From an uncultured Flavobacteriaceae bacterium (GTDB lineage: Bacteria; Bacteroidota; Bacteroidia; Flavobacteriales; Flavobacteriaceae), in assembly GCA_937136455.1 (NCBI GenBank), contig CAKZOO010000067.1, positions 62,001 through 126,000 on the forward strand: a stretch of 64,000 nucleotides of DNA, given 5' to 3'. Below are positions 47,766-57,259 of the stretch, piece by piece; the first letter of the stretch is position 1, and every line of letters starts with the position of its first letter. The position numbers were made by a program, and so were the translations under genes. The notes under the pieces were generated by a model. That model made no database searches. It was not told where the DNA came from and saw only the letters and a program-made list of their open reading frames with translations.

Positions 47766-49115
47766 ATGTTTGATAATTTAAGCGATAAGTTAGAAGGAGC
47801 CCTGCATAAACTCAAGGGCCGTGGACAGATTACAGAAATCAATATAGCAGAGACTCTCAAAGAGGTTCGACGTGCTTTATTGGATGCTGATGTCAATTAT
47901 AAAATCGCCAAAGAATTCACGAATTCAGTAAAAGACAAAGCTCTTGGGCAAAAAGTATTGACGAGTCTACAGCCAGGTCAATTAATGGTTAAGATTGTCA
48001 AAGATGAGCTGACAGAGCTCATGGGTGGATCAACTGAAGAAATAGATCTCAGTGGAAAACCAACAGTTGTTTTGATGTCAGGTCTTCAAGGATCTGGTAA
48101 AACTACTTTTTCTGGAAAACTAGCTTTATATCTTAAAACCAAAAAGAATAAAAAGCCCCTATTGGTTGGTTGTGATGTATACCGACCAGCAGCAATTGAT
48201 CAGTTGCATGTAGTTGGGGAGCAGATTGGTGTGGATGTGTATTCTGATAAAGGAAATAGTGATCCTGTTGCTATTGCTAAGGCTGGTATTGCTAAAGCAA
48301 AAGAAAATGGAAATAATATTGTCATTGTCGATACAGCAGGTCGTTTAGCTATAGACGAGCAAATGATGGAGGAAATAGCTAATATTCATAAGGCTATTAC
48401 TCCTAATGAAACCCTTTTTGTGGTGGATTCTATGACGGGTCAAGATGCAGTTAATACCGCAAAGGCTTTTCACGATGTTTTGAATTTTGATGGGGTAGTG
48501 CTTACCAAACTCGATGGTGATACTAGAGGTGGAGCTGCCATATCGATTAAATCGGTTGTCAGCAAGCCGATTAAGTTTATTGGTACTGGAGAGAAAATGG
48601 AAGCGATTGATGTTTTCCATCCAGATCGTATGGCTGATCGTATCCTAGGAATGGGAGACGTTGTTTCTTTGGTAGAGCGTGCTCAGGATCAATTTGATGA
48701 AGAACAAGCACGTAAGATTCAGAAAAAAATTGCTAAAAACACCTTTGGGTTTGATGATTTCTTAGATCAAATCCAACAAATCAAGAAGATGGGATCCATG
48801 AAGGATTTAATGGGGATGATTCCAGGGGTAGGAAAGGCTATGAAAGGCTTGGATATCGATGATGATGCCTTCAAGCACATTGAAGCGATGATCCACTCAA
48901 TGACACCTAAAGAACGCTCTAATCCATCATTGATCAATATGAGTAGAAAAAAGCGAATTGCACAAGGATCTGGAAGATCGTTACAAGATGTCAACGGACT
49001 TTTAAAGCAATTTGAACAGATGAATAAGATGATGAAAATGATGCAGGGTGGTGGAGCTAAAAAAATGATGCAAATGATGGGCGGTATGCCCTCAGGATTT
49101 CCTGGTAGATCATAA
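47766..49115 (+). CDS. ffh: Signal recognition particle protein Ffh
   Basis: 449 residues. N domain helices, then the GTPase with GLQGSGKTT (106-114), DTAGR (189-193) and [11 protein letters not shown] (247-257), and a C-terminal M domain ending in the Met-rich [20 protein letters not shown]. Binds signal sequences and 4.5S RNA and delivers ribosomes to FtsY. Normal length. 17 bases upstream of folD, so probably one transcript. Confidence 0.97.
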   Translation: MFDNLSDKLEGALHKLKGRGQITEINIAETLKEVRRALLDADVNYKIAKEFTNSVKDKALGQKVLTSLQPGQLMVKIVKDELTELMGGSTEEIDLSGKPTVVLMSGLQGSGKTTFSGKLALYLKTKKNKKPLLVGCDVYRPAAIDQLHVVGEQIGVDVYSDKGNSDPVAIAKAGIAKAKENGNNIVIVDTAGRLAIDEQMMEEIANIHKAITPNETLFVVDSMTGQDAVNTAKAFHDVLNFDGVVLTKLDGDTRGGAAISIKSVVSKPIKFIGTGEKMEAIDVFHPDRMADRILGMGDVVSLVERAQDQFDEEQARKIQKKIAKNTFGFDDFLDQIQQIKKMGSMKDLMGMIPGVGKAMKGLDIDDDAFKHIEAMIHSMTPKERSNPSLINMSRKKRIAQGSGRSLQDVNGLLKQFEQMNKMMKMMQGGGAKKMMQMMGGMPSGFPGRS

Positions 49116-49132
49116 ATTTTACAATCACAAAT

Positions 49133-50008
49133 ATGGAATTATTAGACGGTAAAAAAATATCGAACGACATTAAGGATGAAATTGCTGCAGAAGTTGCTGC
49201 AATGAAGCAAAGAGGAGAACGAGCTCCTCATTTAGCTGCTGTATTAGTAGGAAACGATGGAGCGTCTCTTACCTATGTTGGAGCGAAAGTGCGTTCTTGT
49301 GAACGTGTAGGTTTTGATTCAACATTGGTTAAATACGAAACTGATGTAACTGAAGCTGAATTACTCGCTAAAATTGATGAGCTCAACAATGATGATGCAA
49401 TCGATGGTTTTATCGTTCAATTACCACTTCCAAAACACATTGACGAACAAAAGGTTATCATGGCAATTGACCCATCGAAAGATGTCGATGGCTTTCATCC
49501 AACCAATTTCGGTAAGATGGCCTTGGATATGGAAACCTTTTTGCCTGCGACACCTTTTGGAGTGATGGAACTTTTAGATCGTTACAAAATTGAAACTTCT
49601 GGTAAGCACTGTGTAGTGATTGGAAGATCACATATCGTCGGACGTCCAATGAGTATCCTTATGGGAAGAAAAGGGAATCCAGGAGATTCGACTGTAACTC
49701 TAACACACTCGAGAACTCAAAATTTAGAAGCGATTTGCAAGCAAGCTGATATTGTGATTTCTGCCCTCGGAGTTCCAAATTTTGTAAAAGCAGAAATGGT
49801 AAAAGAAGGTGCCGTTGTAGTCGATGTTGGAATTCACAGAATTCCCGATAATTCTGAAAAAGGATATCATATTACTGGTGATGTTGATTTTGAGGCTGTC
49901 AGTAAAAAGGCTTCTTATATCACCCCCGTTCCAGGTGGTGTTGGAGCAATGACTATTGCAATGCTCCTTAAAAATACTTTAATTGCAGGTCAAAATAGAA
50001 AAAGATGA
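49133..50008 (+). CDS. folD: Bifunctional methylenetetrahydrofolate dehydrogenase / methenyltetrahydrofolate cyclohydrolase
   Basis: 291 residues. [20 protein letters not shown] start, the conserved [14 protein letters not shown] with the catalytic Lys, [18 protein letters not shown], the NAD(P)-binding [17 protein letters not shown] and the closing [15 protein letters not shown]. Interconverts 5,10-methylene- and 10-formyl-THF in C1 metabolism. Stop overlaps the start of the VOC protein (ATGA). Confidence 0.97.
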   Translation: MELLDGKKISNDIKDEIAAEVAAMKQRGERAPHLAAVLVGNDGASLTYVGAKVRSCERVGFDSTLVKYETDVTEAELLAKIDELNNDDAIDGFIVQLPLPKHIDEQKVIMAIDPSKDVDGFHPTNFGKMALDMETFLPATPFGVMELLDRYKIETSGKHCVVIGRSHIVGRPMSILMGRKGNPGDSTVTLTHSRTQNLEAICKQADIVISALGVPNFVKAEMVKEGAVVVDVGIHRIPDNSEKGYHITGDVDFEAVSKKASYITPVPGGVGAMTIAMLLKNTLIAGQNRKR

Positions 50009-50427
50009 GTACGCTTTCTCCCTTCCACTTAGCGATACCGGTTCACAATCTTGAAGAATGTAGAATCTTTTATAGAGATATACTAGGTTTAAAGGAGGGG
50101 CGCTCTGATACGCATTGGGTTGATTTTGACTTTTTTGGACATCAAGTTGTGATTCATTACAAATCAAAATCAGACGAAGCTATTCACACCAATCCTGTTG
50201 ATGGAAAAGATGTTCCTGTACCTCATTTTGGAGTGGTGCTTCCATGGAATGAATTTGAACCATTTGCAGATCGATTAAAGAAAGCAGCCATTGACTTTGT
50301 AATTGAACCCTATATTCGTTTTAAAGGAGAGGTCGGGGAACAAGCAACGATGTTCTTTTTAGACCCATCAGGGAATGCCTTAGAATTTAAGGCATTTAAG
50401 GATTTGGGACAGCTCTTTGCTAAGTAG
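50005..50427 (+). CDS. VOC family protein (glyoxalase/bleomycin-resistance fold)
   Basis: 140 residues. Two beta-alpha-beta-beta-beta modules: first [20 protein letters not shown] with [20 protein letters not shown], second [20 protein letters not shown] and [17 protein letters not shown], ending in the Glu typical of the metal site. Seen candidate ligands are His9 and the C-terminal Glu. Substrate unknown. Coupled to folD by a 4-base overlap. The 3' end overlaps the convergent alpha/beta-hydrolase gene by 8 bases. Confidence 0.8.
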   Translation: MSTLSPFHLAIPVHNLEECRIFYRDILGLKEGRSDTHWVDFDFFGHQVVIHYKSKSDEAIHTNPVDGKDVPVPHFGVVLPWNEFEPFADRLKKAAIDFVIEPYIRFKGEVGEQATMFFLDPSGNALEFKAFKDLGQLFAK

Positions 50428-51259
50428 CTATAAATTCACAAATTAATTCATCGATCTCAACGCTCTTTAAGGAGTGTCCGAGTCCCTTTGTTAAATGTAG
50501 GCTACTTCCTTTCCAGTATTTGTGAATTAGTTTCGCATCACCAACAGGAATGACTCTGTCTTTTAGATCGTGTACAATCAATCCTTGAACTTCAAACTGA
50601 TCTGCCCAATTTGCAACTGTAAATTCAGTTGTTTTAAAATTGAACTCTCGTTGAAAAAAAGATTCCATCCCTTTTTGAAGACGACTGTTAAGACCTAACA
50701 ACTGATAGTAATTGTTCATGATTCCTTCTAATTGAGCTGGAGCCCCAAGACAAACGAGTTTTTCAATGCTTGAGTTTGGGTTTAAATGTTGGTTAAACAA
50801 CAGCATCATCCCCCCCATAGAGTGACCAATCGCTACACTTGGTTTAAATTTTTCAATCATCGCCTTACCGATCTTTTGGTAGAGCGGTACATAGAGAATG
50901 TTTCCACCTGAATTTCCATGAGCAGGAGCGTCACATGCGAAAATATTGTAATCTTCTTTTTGTAGTTTTTCGATTAATTCCTTCCAACGAAAGGCATTGC
51001 TTTCCCACCCGTGAAACAGAAATATTGTTTCTTTATTTCCTGGCCAATGATAAGTTTGAATTGCTAGCTTATCGACAATGACAACCTGCTCCTTAGACGC
51101 TTCTAAAAAAGCTCTTTGGTTTTCTTTTACTCTTCCCTTTCGAGGGCTTACAAAGAGCTTGAACGCTTTATTGGCAGCTCTCTCCTTTGAGAAATAAGAA
51201 AGACTATTGAAATAACTTCTAAAAAATCCGATCAGTAATTTTTTCTTGACTTTTGACAT
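50420..51259 (-). CDS. Alpha/beta hydrolase
   Basis: 279 residues from the ATG at 51259. A GTG two codons upstream exists, but the ATG overlaps the stop of the preceding gene as TAATG. Fold signatures: [20 protein letters not shown] (oxyanion region), [12 protein letters not shown], nucleophile Ser in [14 protein letters not shown], then [14 protein letters not shown] (Asp) and [11 protein letters not shown] (His). The lid is short. Substrate unknown; probably a serine esterase or lipase-like enzyme in the cytosol. Transcribed with the small lipoprotein gene upstream. Convergent overlap of 8 bases with the VOC gene. Confidence 0.85.
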   Translation of the reverse strand: MSKVKKKLLIGFFRSYFNSLSYFSKERAANKAFKLFVSPRKGRVKENQRAFLEASKEQVVIVDKLAIQTYHWPGNKETIFLFHGWESNAFRWKELIEKLQKEDYNIFACDAPAHGNSGGNILYVPLYQKIGKAMIEKFKPSVAIGHSMGGMMLLFNQHLNPNSSIEKLVCLGAPAQLEGIMNNYYQLLGLNSRLQKGMESFFQREFNFKTTEFTVANWADQFEVQGLIVHDLKDRVIPVGDAKLIHKYWKGSSLHLTKGLGHSLKSVEIDELICEFIAT

Positions 51260-51810
51260 TACCACTGAATCATAATATTGGATACGGTAGCATTATCAGG
51301 TATTTGTAGTGCTTCAATAATTGCAGCTCTATCGTATTTCAAAACATCGGGAAGTTCTTTTCTGTCAATGCTGTAAAAGATAGAGGACCCTTTTATTGTA
51401 ATGGATACGGAATTTAACGCAGGAAGAATCTTATCGATTTTACCTATAGATTTTAAGTCTTTAAAGCTGCTTCCAATATGAATATTATTGTCTGTTTTAA
51501 AACGAGGATCATATACGCGAATCGAACCAATGGTTTGTGTGCTGTCTCCCTTAGGCTGTAATCGAAGAAGTCTAGTACCAGCTTTGTCGTAGATTAACAA
51601 ACTAGAATACAACGTTCCATTTTTTAAACCAATCGAATCATTAGTGACAATCGAATCATTAGCGTAAATTCGTTCTAATTCACTGATTTTTGTGGTTTTA
51701 GAAAGTTTTCCAACTGAAGACTCATTAATCGTAAATTCGGAAGGATTTGTCTCACAAGCACTAAGGCCAATAAGAGTAATAATTATAGTGATTAAAACAT
51801 ATTTTTTCAT
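51259..51810 (-). CDS. Small lipoprotein, DUF1131-like
   Basis: 183 residues. Lipoprotein signal MKKYVLITIIITLIGLSAC (Cys19), then CETNPSEFTINESSVGKLSK. Middle strands LLIYDKAGTRLLRLQPKGDS and IGSIRVYDPRFKTDNNIHIG, then SFKDLKSIGKI recall the RpoE-regulated lipoprotein family DUF1131 (YfeY) by layout, a weak and memory-based match. Otherwise unknown. Probably anchored in a membrane on the periplasmic side. Coupled to the hydrolase by a TAATG overlap. Confidence 0.6.
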   Translation of the reverse strand: MKKYVLITIIITLIGLSACETNPSEFTINESSVGKLSKTTKISELERIYANDSIVTNDSIGLKNGTLYSSLLIYDKAGTRLLRLQPKGDSTQTIGSIRVYDPRFKTDNNIHIGSSFKDLKSIGKIDKILPALNSVSITIKGSSIFYSIDRKELPDVLKYDRAAIIEALQIPDNATVSNIMIQW

Positions 51811-51890
51811 TTGATAAAAGTACTAAAAAAGTTGATGAATTGTTCTTAAAATGATTTCGGTAGCACTCATTTATCTCAATTGAAATAGCT

Positions 51891-51898
51891 TATCTTTG
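51891..51898 (+). promoter_or_regulatory. Putative -7 box of queE
   Basis: TATCTTTG, exact TAnnTTTG, only 5 bases before the queE ATG (51903). A leader this short would give a nearly leaderless message. No TTG at the right distance. Confidence 0.4.
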
Positions 51899-51902
51899 CC
51901 CC

Positions 51903-52532
51903 ATGTCAGAGAAAAAGCAACAAATCGATGTCAGTACTGGAAATGGCTTGCCACTTATGGAGGCATTTTATACCATTCAGGGAGAAGGTTATCACAAGGG
52001 TGCAGCTGCTTATTTCATTCGTGTCGGAGGATGTGATGTCGGTTGTCATTGGTGTGATGTTAAAGAGAGTTGGGATGCCGATAAACACCCTGCAACGTCG
52101 ATAGAAGCCATTGTTGAATTAGCTTCTAGCTACCAAACTATTGTCGTTACAGGAGGAGAGCCATTGATGTGGCCGATGCAACCTCTCACTTCAGCTTTAA
52201 AGGCAAAGGGAATGCAAACCCATATTGAAACCTCTGGCTCGTATCCCTTATCGGGGCATTGGGATTGGATTTGTCTTTCTCCCAAGAAAACAGCTCTTCC
52301 ACTCGAAGGAATCTACAAAGAAGCAGATGAGCTTAAGATTATCGTTTACAATAAGCACGATTTGCAATTTGCAGTTGAGCAAGCTGAAAAAGTATCTGGT
52401 GACTGTAAATTATTCTTACAACCCGAGTGGAGTGTTAGGGATAAGGTAATACCACTAATTGTTGACTTTGTAATGGAACACCCACAGTGGAAGGTGTCCT
52501 TGCAAACTCATAAGTATATGAATATTCCCTAA
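51903..52532 (+). CDS. queE: 7-carboxy-7-deazaguanine synthase QueE
   Basis: 209 residues. Radical SAM enzyme that makes 7-carboxy-7-deazaguanine in queuosine biosynthesis. The cluster Cys set is CDVGCHWCD (Cys44, 48, 51), i.e. the C-x3-C-x2-C order. MEAFYTIQGEGYHKGAAAYF at the start and IVVTGGEPLMWPMQPLTSAL are the QueE marks. Short form, like most QueE. Other que genes are not adjacent. Confidence 0.93.
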   Translation: MSEKKQQIDVSTGNGLPLMEAFYTIQGEGYHKGAAAYFIRVGGCDVGCHWCDVKESWDADKHPATSIEAIVELASSYQTIVVTGGEPLMWPMQPLTSALKAKGMQTHIETSGSYPLSGHWDWICLSPKKTALPLEGIYKEADELKIIVYNKHDLQFAVEQAEKVSGDCKLFLQPEWSVRDKVIPLIVDFVMEHPQWKVSLQTHKYMNIP

Positions 52533-52534
52533 TT

Positions 52535-53254
52535 ATGGACGTACTAGGTATTGCTCTTTTAGATTATGTAAAGGGCTTAACTAAAGAAGATATCAAAACA
52601 TTTTCTGATCTAGGAGGCTGGGATAAACTTCCCTTAGATTACCTTTTTAGATCCTTTGATCAAATGCCTCTAATCGAACAAAAAGCTCTTGAGCTATCAA
52701 GGGGTAGGATACTCGATATTGGCTGTGGGGCTGGGTCTCACAGTTTGTATTTACAATCTGTTGGGAAAGAGGTTTTGGCATTGGACAATTCTAAAGGAGC
52801 TGTAGAGGTCTGTAAGCATAGAGGTTTAGAAAATGTGATACTAGCGGATATCAATAGTTTTAACCCAGACCATACTTTTGATACACTTTTGTTGTTAATG
52901 AACGGGATTGGTCTTGCTGGAACGCTTAAATCACTTCCTGATTTTTTGCTAAAACTCAAAGAGTTGATAAAACCAGATGGTCAGATTTTACTCGATTCAT
53001 CGGATGTTGTCTATATGTTTGAAGAGGATCAGGATGGAGGATACTGGATCGATGCTTCAAAAGGCTATTACGGAGAAACCCAATTTCAATTGCACTACCA
53101 CAAAATGAAATCAGAAACATTTCCTTGGTTGTATATCGATTTTGAATCTTTAAAAGAAATTGCGGATGAATGTGGGTTCCATGCAGAGCTATTGCAAGAG
53201 GGAGAACACTACGATTATCTATCACGATTAACTCTAAAAACCGACAGAGTTTAA
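52535..53254 (+). CDS. SAM-dependent class I methyltransferase
   Basis: 239 residues. SAM-binding motif I RILDIGCGAGSHSLYLQSVG (about 64-83), the acidic end of strand 2 in VLALDNSKGAVEVCKHRGL, and motif II FDTLLLLMNGIGLAG. Substrate unknown. N-terminal 55 residues (YVKGLTKEDIKTFSDLGGWD) may be a substrate-recognition part. Starts two bases after queE and is probably cotranscribed, though a functional link is not shown. The 3' end overlaps the convergent YceI gene by 21 bases. Confidence 0.8.
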   Translation: MDVLGIALLDYVKGLTKEDIKTFSDLGGWDKLPLDYLFRSFDQMPLIEQKALELSRGRILDIGCGAGSHSLYLQSVGKEVLALDNSKGAVEVCKHRGLENVILADINSFNPDHTFDTLLLLMNGIGLAGTLKSLPDFLLKLKELIKPDGQILLDSSDVVYMFEEDQDGGYWIDASKGYYGETQFQLHYHKMKSETFPWLYIDFESLKEIADECGFHAELLQEGEHYDYLSRLTLKTDRV

Positions 53255-53809
53255 ATCTAAATCACTATTCTCAACCAAGAAGGCAAAATTGACTTCTACA
53301 TCATCTTTAATCTTGATGAGTTTGAAAAGTTTTGAGGGGGGCTCTAAGGCAAATGCACTTAAATTAATAGTATTTCTTCCTTTGATATAGAAAGAGTTGT
53401 CTCCTACTTGAAAGCAATAGACAGGAATGGTGTAATGCTTTGTGACTCCTGATAAGGAAATATCACATTCGATAGTGTTTACAAGTGGGTTCTTGATATC
53501 AGTTGTAGAAAACGATATCTTTAAATCAGGGTAATCATGATGATTGACCATTTCAAGGAAGTTGTTGTAAATAAGTTTCTTCTTGGTTTTAAAACTGGTA
53601 AATGGCACCTCTAAATTTAATTGATGCGATTGGTTTCTAGAAGTGTAATTAGTCGTATGGTCTATACTTGCCTTGAGTTCAAAAGAATTGATATTGGAAT
53701 GACCTTCGATCTCAATATAGGATTCTGTCGACTGCGTATTTCCTTCTATTTGCCCATAGGTCAATAGTGGAAGAAGTAGAGTCCATATGATATTTTGGAT
53801 CGATTTCAT
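53234..53809 (-). CDS. YceI family protein (downstream copy)
   Basis: 191 residues from the ATG at 53809 (MKSIQNIIWTLLLPLLTYGQ, signal peptide). The frame stays open for 22 more codons upstream, but that stretch covers a terminator hairpin and is not coding. YceI lipocalin-like fold: IEIEGHSNINSFELKASIDH, VPFTSFKTKKKLIYNNFLEM and DYPDLKISFSTTDI. YceI proteins bind isoprenoid-like lipids in the periplasm; role unproven here. It lies behind a strong hairpin that separates it from the porin gene. Confidence 0.82.
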   Translation of the reverse strand: MKSIQNIIWTLLLPLLTYGQIEGNTQSTESYIEIEGHSNINSFELKASIDHTTNYTSRNQSHQLNLEVPFTSFKTKKKLIYNNFLEMVNHHDYPDLKISFSTTDIKNPLVNTIECDISLSGVTKHYTIPVYCFQVGDNSFYIKGRNTINLSAFALEPPSKLFKLIKIKDDVEVNFAFLVENSDLDLNSVGF

Positions 53810-53826
53810 TGATTTAAAGATAGTTG

Positions 53827-53867
53827 AAAAAACAAACTGCACTATTGGAATTTTATAGTGCAGTTTG
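53827..53867 (-). terminator. Strong rho-independent hairpin between the porin-like gene and the downstream YceI gene
   Basis: CAAACTGCACTAT (53833-53845) - TGGAATTTT - ATAGTGCAGTTTG (53855-53867), a perfect 13-bp stem. On the - strand it is followed by TTTTTT (53832-53827), only 17 bases before the ATG of the downstream gene. Also only 38 bases after the porin-like stop. Confidence 0.9.
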
Positions 53868-53904
53868 CTCAACATATTAACTTGTTTATTTAACTAAACT
53901 CAGA

Positions 53905-55104
53905 TTAGAAAGTAATTGCAGTTTCTAAAACTACACCGTTGAATTTTCCTCCTTCAAGAGCAGTACCGTCATAAGCAGCTCCAGAGTATTTTTGAGTTAC
54001 TAAATCTAATTTAGCAAGTACGTTAGGAGTGATATACCAACCAGTTGACAAGTTGAAACGGTTCACTACTTCTTCAGCAGATGCAGCAGTTTTATTTCCT
54101 TTAACTTGATTTAAACGAGTTGCTAAGTATAATTTTTTGTCAGTTCCAAAACGGTAAACTAAATCAGCTCCTGTTTGAGTGTATTTACCATCATTATCAC
54201 TTTTGTCTTTGTCGATTTCATAAAGTCCGTAGAACTCTAAGTCTCCTACTTTTACAAATGGTGCAATTTGAGTTGCAGTGTGTTGTTTGTAACCTGGGCT
54301 TAATCTACCAGATCTGAAGTTGTCAGATGCACCATCTTCTACCATTACCCAGTAGTAACGAGCTCCTGCACGGTCTCCGCTAAAGAGGTATCCGCCATTA
54401 GATGTAGATGAACTAGTGAAAAGTGATCCAGTTAAACGAACTCTTACATCATCATTGATTTGTTTGTCAAATCCTAGTTTAGTGTAAAGAGATGCTCCGT
54501 AATCAGCTGTTGAACTAGTTTTAACTGATTGGTTCAATTTACCGTTTGTGATACCAAATACTCCAATAAATCCACTTTCAGCCATGATGTTCAATTCAGC
54601 AAAAGGCTCAGTTGTAAAAGCATCCATGATGTAGTTTCCAACAAATGGATTTGCAGTTGCATAACCGTTATCTGTTCTTCTAAACCAAGTATCTCCGTAG
54701 TTAGGCATGTCGTAACCAACTCTTAAATAAGCGATATCCATAAGTTCAGATAAGAATCCTTCACTGATAAAATCTAGGTTGTCCATTCTAAGGTGTCCAC
54801 CCATTACCCATGCTTCATTGTGGTGACGTGAAGACATATAGTTTCTAAGATACATAGTCATACCATCTGCTAAATAAGCGCGGATGTCTAAGTTCGCTGT
54901 AGGTAAGTTGATGTCTTTTCCGATCATCTGTAAGCTACCTGATACATTTTCGTGTTTTAATCCTTGGAATTGAAGAGCAAATCCACCGCCAACTTCTACA
55001 TTAACTCCGTCGAATTCTTTTAATTCAGATTTTGGAGTCTCGAATTGAGCAAATGCCAGACTGCTAAATAATAGAGCAAGGATACTTAATTTAATTGTTT
55101 TCAT
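53905..55104 (-). CDS. Outer-membrane porin-like beta-barrel protein
   Basis: 399 residues. Signal peptide MKTIKLSILALLFSSLAFAQ, then many amphipathic beta-strands with alternating aromatic residues. Terminal residue Phe after ETAIT, the pattern of barrel proteins recognised by BamA. Features such as EVGGGFALQFQGLKHEN, RVGYDMPNYGDTWFRRTDNG and ADLVYRFGTDKKLYLATRL resemble Bacteroidota porin-like proteins of about 400 residues. Sits between two YceI genes in one direction. Cargo unknown. Confidence 0.75.
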   Translation of the reverse strand: MKTIKLSILALLFSSLAFAQFETPKSELKEFDGVNVEVGGGFALQFQGLKHENVSGSLQMIGKDINLPTANLDIRAYLADGMTMYLRNYMSSRHHNEAWVMGGHLRMDNLDFISEGFLSELMDIAYLRVGYDMPNYGDTWFRRTDNGYATANPFVGNYIMDAFTTEPFAELNIMAESGFIGVFGITNGKLNQSVKTSSTADYGASLYTKLGFDKQINDDVRVRLTGSLFTSSSTSNGGYLFSGDRAGARYYWVMVEDGASDNFRSGRLSPGYKQHTATQIAPFVKVGDLEFYGLYEIDKDKSDNDGKYTQTGADLVYRFGTDKKLYLATRLNQVKGNKTAASAEEVVNRFNLSTGWYITPNVLAKLDLVTQKYSGAAYDGTALEGGKFNGVVLETAITF

Positions 55105-55158
55105 GATTGAGATTTTTTACGTGAATAATTAATGTTGTTTTTTACTTTTTACTGTTAT

Positions 55159-55734
55159 TTATTTAGATTTTAATTTGATTGCGTAATGAATTACTACTTC
55201 GTCTCCAGTTTTGATTGTTCCCATTAAAGCAGTAGGAGGTTCCATATTATAGTCGGTCATCAATAGGTTTTTTTCTCCATTAAGACTCAATAAGCCATTT
55301 TCAACTGAACCACTGATTTTTAAATCAATCATCTTTCTGAAGCCTGCCATATAGAGTTCACCTTTTAAAACGTTTTCAAAACTTCCATTGGTGAGAGGAA
55401 TTGATTTAGTCTCTTTTAAAGTGAATACAATTTTTGGATAATCGTCCGATTTTAATGCTTTATAGGTTTTGTTATCCATCATTTTTCCGTGTTCACTTTT
55501 TAAACTTTCAGCAGCAGCTTCGAAAATGAGTTGATTAAATACAACTTGATTTTCGATTACTTCAATATCTGCGTTACAACTCATTTCTTGGAGTTCAATT
55601 TCCCAAGGATGAAGACTTGAGGTTCCTGTTACAGTTAATTTACTTTGACCCACTTCTATTGAATAAGACACTGCAGAATTCGAAAATGGGAGAGTGAATA
55701 ATAAAGTTGATATGAGTGTTATTATCGCTTTCAT
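55159..55734 (-). CDS. YceI family protein (upstream copy)
   Basis: 191 residues, signal peptide MKAIITLISTLLFTLPFSNSA. YceI hallmarks: SKLTVTGTSSLHPWEIELQE, AAESLKSEHGKMMDNKTYKA and DDYPKIVFTLKE, then FRKMIDLKISG. Only the fold relates it to the downstream copy; sequence identity looks low, so it is not a fresh duplicate. Followed after 54 bases by the porin-like gene, suggesting a periplasmic carrier plus outer-membrane partner. No consensus promoter found. Confidence 0.88.
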   Translation of the reverse strand: MKAIITLISTLLFTLPFSNSAVSYSIEVGQSKLTVTGTSSLHPWEIELQEMSCNADIEVIENQVVFNQLIFEAAAESLKSEHGKMMDNKTYKALKSDDYPKIVFTLKETKSIPLTNGSFENVLKGELYMAGFRKMIDLKISGSVENGLLSLNGEKNLLMTDYNMEPPTALMGTIKTGDEVVIHYAIKLKSK

Positions 55735-55932
55735 GGCTAATTGTTTTAAAGTGTAAATACGTTTAACTTGTATTTCTTGTACGAAGGTATGGCGAAGAAA
55801 TATGGAGATTTATGACTTCTGTCATGTGTTTCATAAAAAGTAATTATTTAACACATTTGACATAAATAAAATATTAATTTATCATTTATTTTGAATAAAT
55901 GATAAATAAAAATGCTATTCTAATTTGCAATA

Positions 55933-56754
55933 TTAATTAGGAGTTCTATACTTGTTAAACGCAGATTTTAAAAGCGGAATAATTCTGCTATTTGAAACCT
56001 GGTCAGGATAGGTGTCTAAACCGTATACGATTTGATTTGAATCTAAATTTTTGTAAGTGTGAAATAGGTGATCCCAGAATCCAAATATGTTTCCGAAGTT
56101 GGAATCGGTATACGGCAAACTTTGATGATGATGAACCTTGTGCATATTAGGAGTTACGATCAACCAATGTAACCATCGATCAATAGATTTTGGAAGACTA
56201 ATGTTGGCGTGGTTGAATTGAGATAGTATTACCGAAAGAGCTTGGTATAACATAATGGTTCCAATAGGAGCCCCGCTAATGATCACAGCCAAACAGGTAA
56301 ATGCAAAACGGACAACACTTTCTAAGGGATGGTGTCTATTGGCTGTAGTAGTGTCTACGTGATGATCGGTATGATGAACAATGTGAAATCCCCAAAGCAC
56401 TTTGACCCTGTGTTCTACAAAATGAGCAAAATAGGCTGCAATTAAATCTAATAGGATCACGCCAATTAATACATTTAACCACAATTGATCTAGTTGGAGC
56501 CAATTTAACACTCCAAAATTGTTTAAACTTACCCAATCACTGCTCTTTAAGAGTAAAAAGGCTAAGCTAAAATTGACAATGATGGTTGTAATGGTAAAGA
56601 ATATATTGATTCCAGCGTGTTTAACCTTGTGATATGAAAATCTAAATAATGGAATAAAGGATTCTATCATCCAAAAAAATGAAATTCCACCAATAAGTAT
56701 CAATGATCTGTGAAGAGAGGGAATTGTCGAAAAATAGTCAAATAGAGATTCCAT
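55933..56754 (-). CDS. Sterol desaturase / fatty acid hydroxylase family protein
   Basis: 273 residues, integral membrane di-iron enzyme with about four hydrophobic segments. Histidine boxes: HFVEH (111-115), HIVHH (124-128) followed by HH at 131, HH 141, NH at 181 and HKVHHHQSLPYTDSNFGNIF (205 on). These are the full set for the family, which hydroxylates or desaturates lipids using O2. Substrate not predictable; carotenoid, sterol-like or fatty-acid modification is possible. Last gene of a - strand group after YkgJ-type and NamZ-type genes (gaps of 10 and -1 bases). Confidence 0.9.
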   Translation of the reverse strand: MESLFDYFSTIPSLHRSLILIGGISFFWMIESFIPLFRFSYHKVKHAGINIFFTITTIIVNFSLAFLLLKSSDWVSLNNFGVLNWLQLDQLWLNVLIGVILLDLIAAYFAHFVEHRVKVLWGFHIVHHTDHHVDTTTANRHHPLESVVRFAFTCLAVIISGAPIGTIMLYQALSVILSQFNHANISLPKSIDRWLHWLIVTPNMHKVHHHQSLPYTDSNFGNIFGFWDHLFHTYKNLDSNQIVYGLDTYPDQVSNSRIIPLLKSAFNKYRTPN

Positions 56755-56764
56755 AGGCTCTAAT

Positions 56765-57259
56765 TTACAATTTTATTTCTTTCTTTAGGGATTCCATTAC
56801 ATCGAAGGTGGCAGGGCAAATTTCAGTATTTTTCAGGGTGATTTTTCGAATTTGATGAAACTTCTTGCGATCTGTATGTGGAAATTCTCTACAGGCCTTG
56901 GGTCTTACTTCATAGATGGAACAGTAGTTGTCAGCGCCCAAAAATGGACATGGCATCGATTGAAATACCATATCGTTATCCTCGTCAATTCTCAGGTATT
57001 GTTCAATAAAATTTTGAGGTTTTAATTTCAGCTGCTTTGAAATTCTAACAACGTCATTATCGGTAATTAGAGGGCCTGTGGTCTTACAACAGTTCGCACA
57101 AGCTAAGCAATCGATTCGATCGAATACCTCTTCGTGTATGGATTGCATGGTGTAATCCAAATTCTTAGGAGGCTTTTTGGCAAGCTTATCGAGGTATTTT
57201 TTATTCTCTTTTGCCTTTTCAGCAGCTTGTTGTTTTAGTTTTTCGAGACGTTCTTTCAT
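56765..57259 (-). CDS. YkgJ family cysteine-cluster protein
   Basis: 164 residues from the ATG at 57259 (an upstream TTG is ignored). N-terminal coiled, Lys-rich helix (ERLEKLKQQAAEKAKENKKY), then CLACANCCKTTGPLI, PCPFLGADNYCSIYEVRP and a final KACREFPHTDRKKF. These eight-cysteine patterns are the YkgJ Zn/Fe cluster family; function unproven. Starts one base inside the NamZ gene stop (ATGA), so the two are coupled. Confidence 0.88.
   Translation of the reverse strand: MKERLEKLKQQAAEKAKENKKYLDKLAKKPPKNLDYTMQSIHEEVFDRIDCLACANCCKTTGPLITDNDVVRISKQLKLKPQNFIEQYLRIDEDNDMVFQSMPCPFLGADNYCSIYEVRPKACREFPHTDRKKFHQIRKITLKNTEICPATFDVMESLKKEIKL

Noticed and set aside
53810-53875. Longer start of the downstream YceI gene
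   Set aside because: The extension covers the strong terminator hairpin and puts a signal peptide in the middle of the protein.
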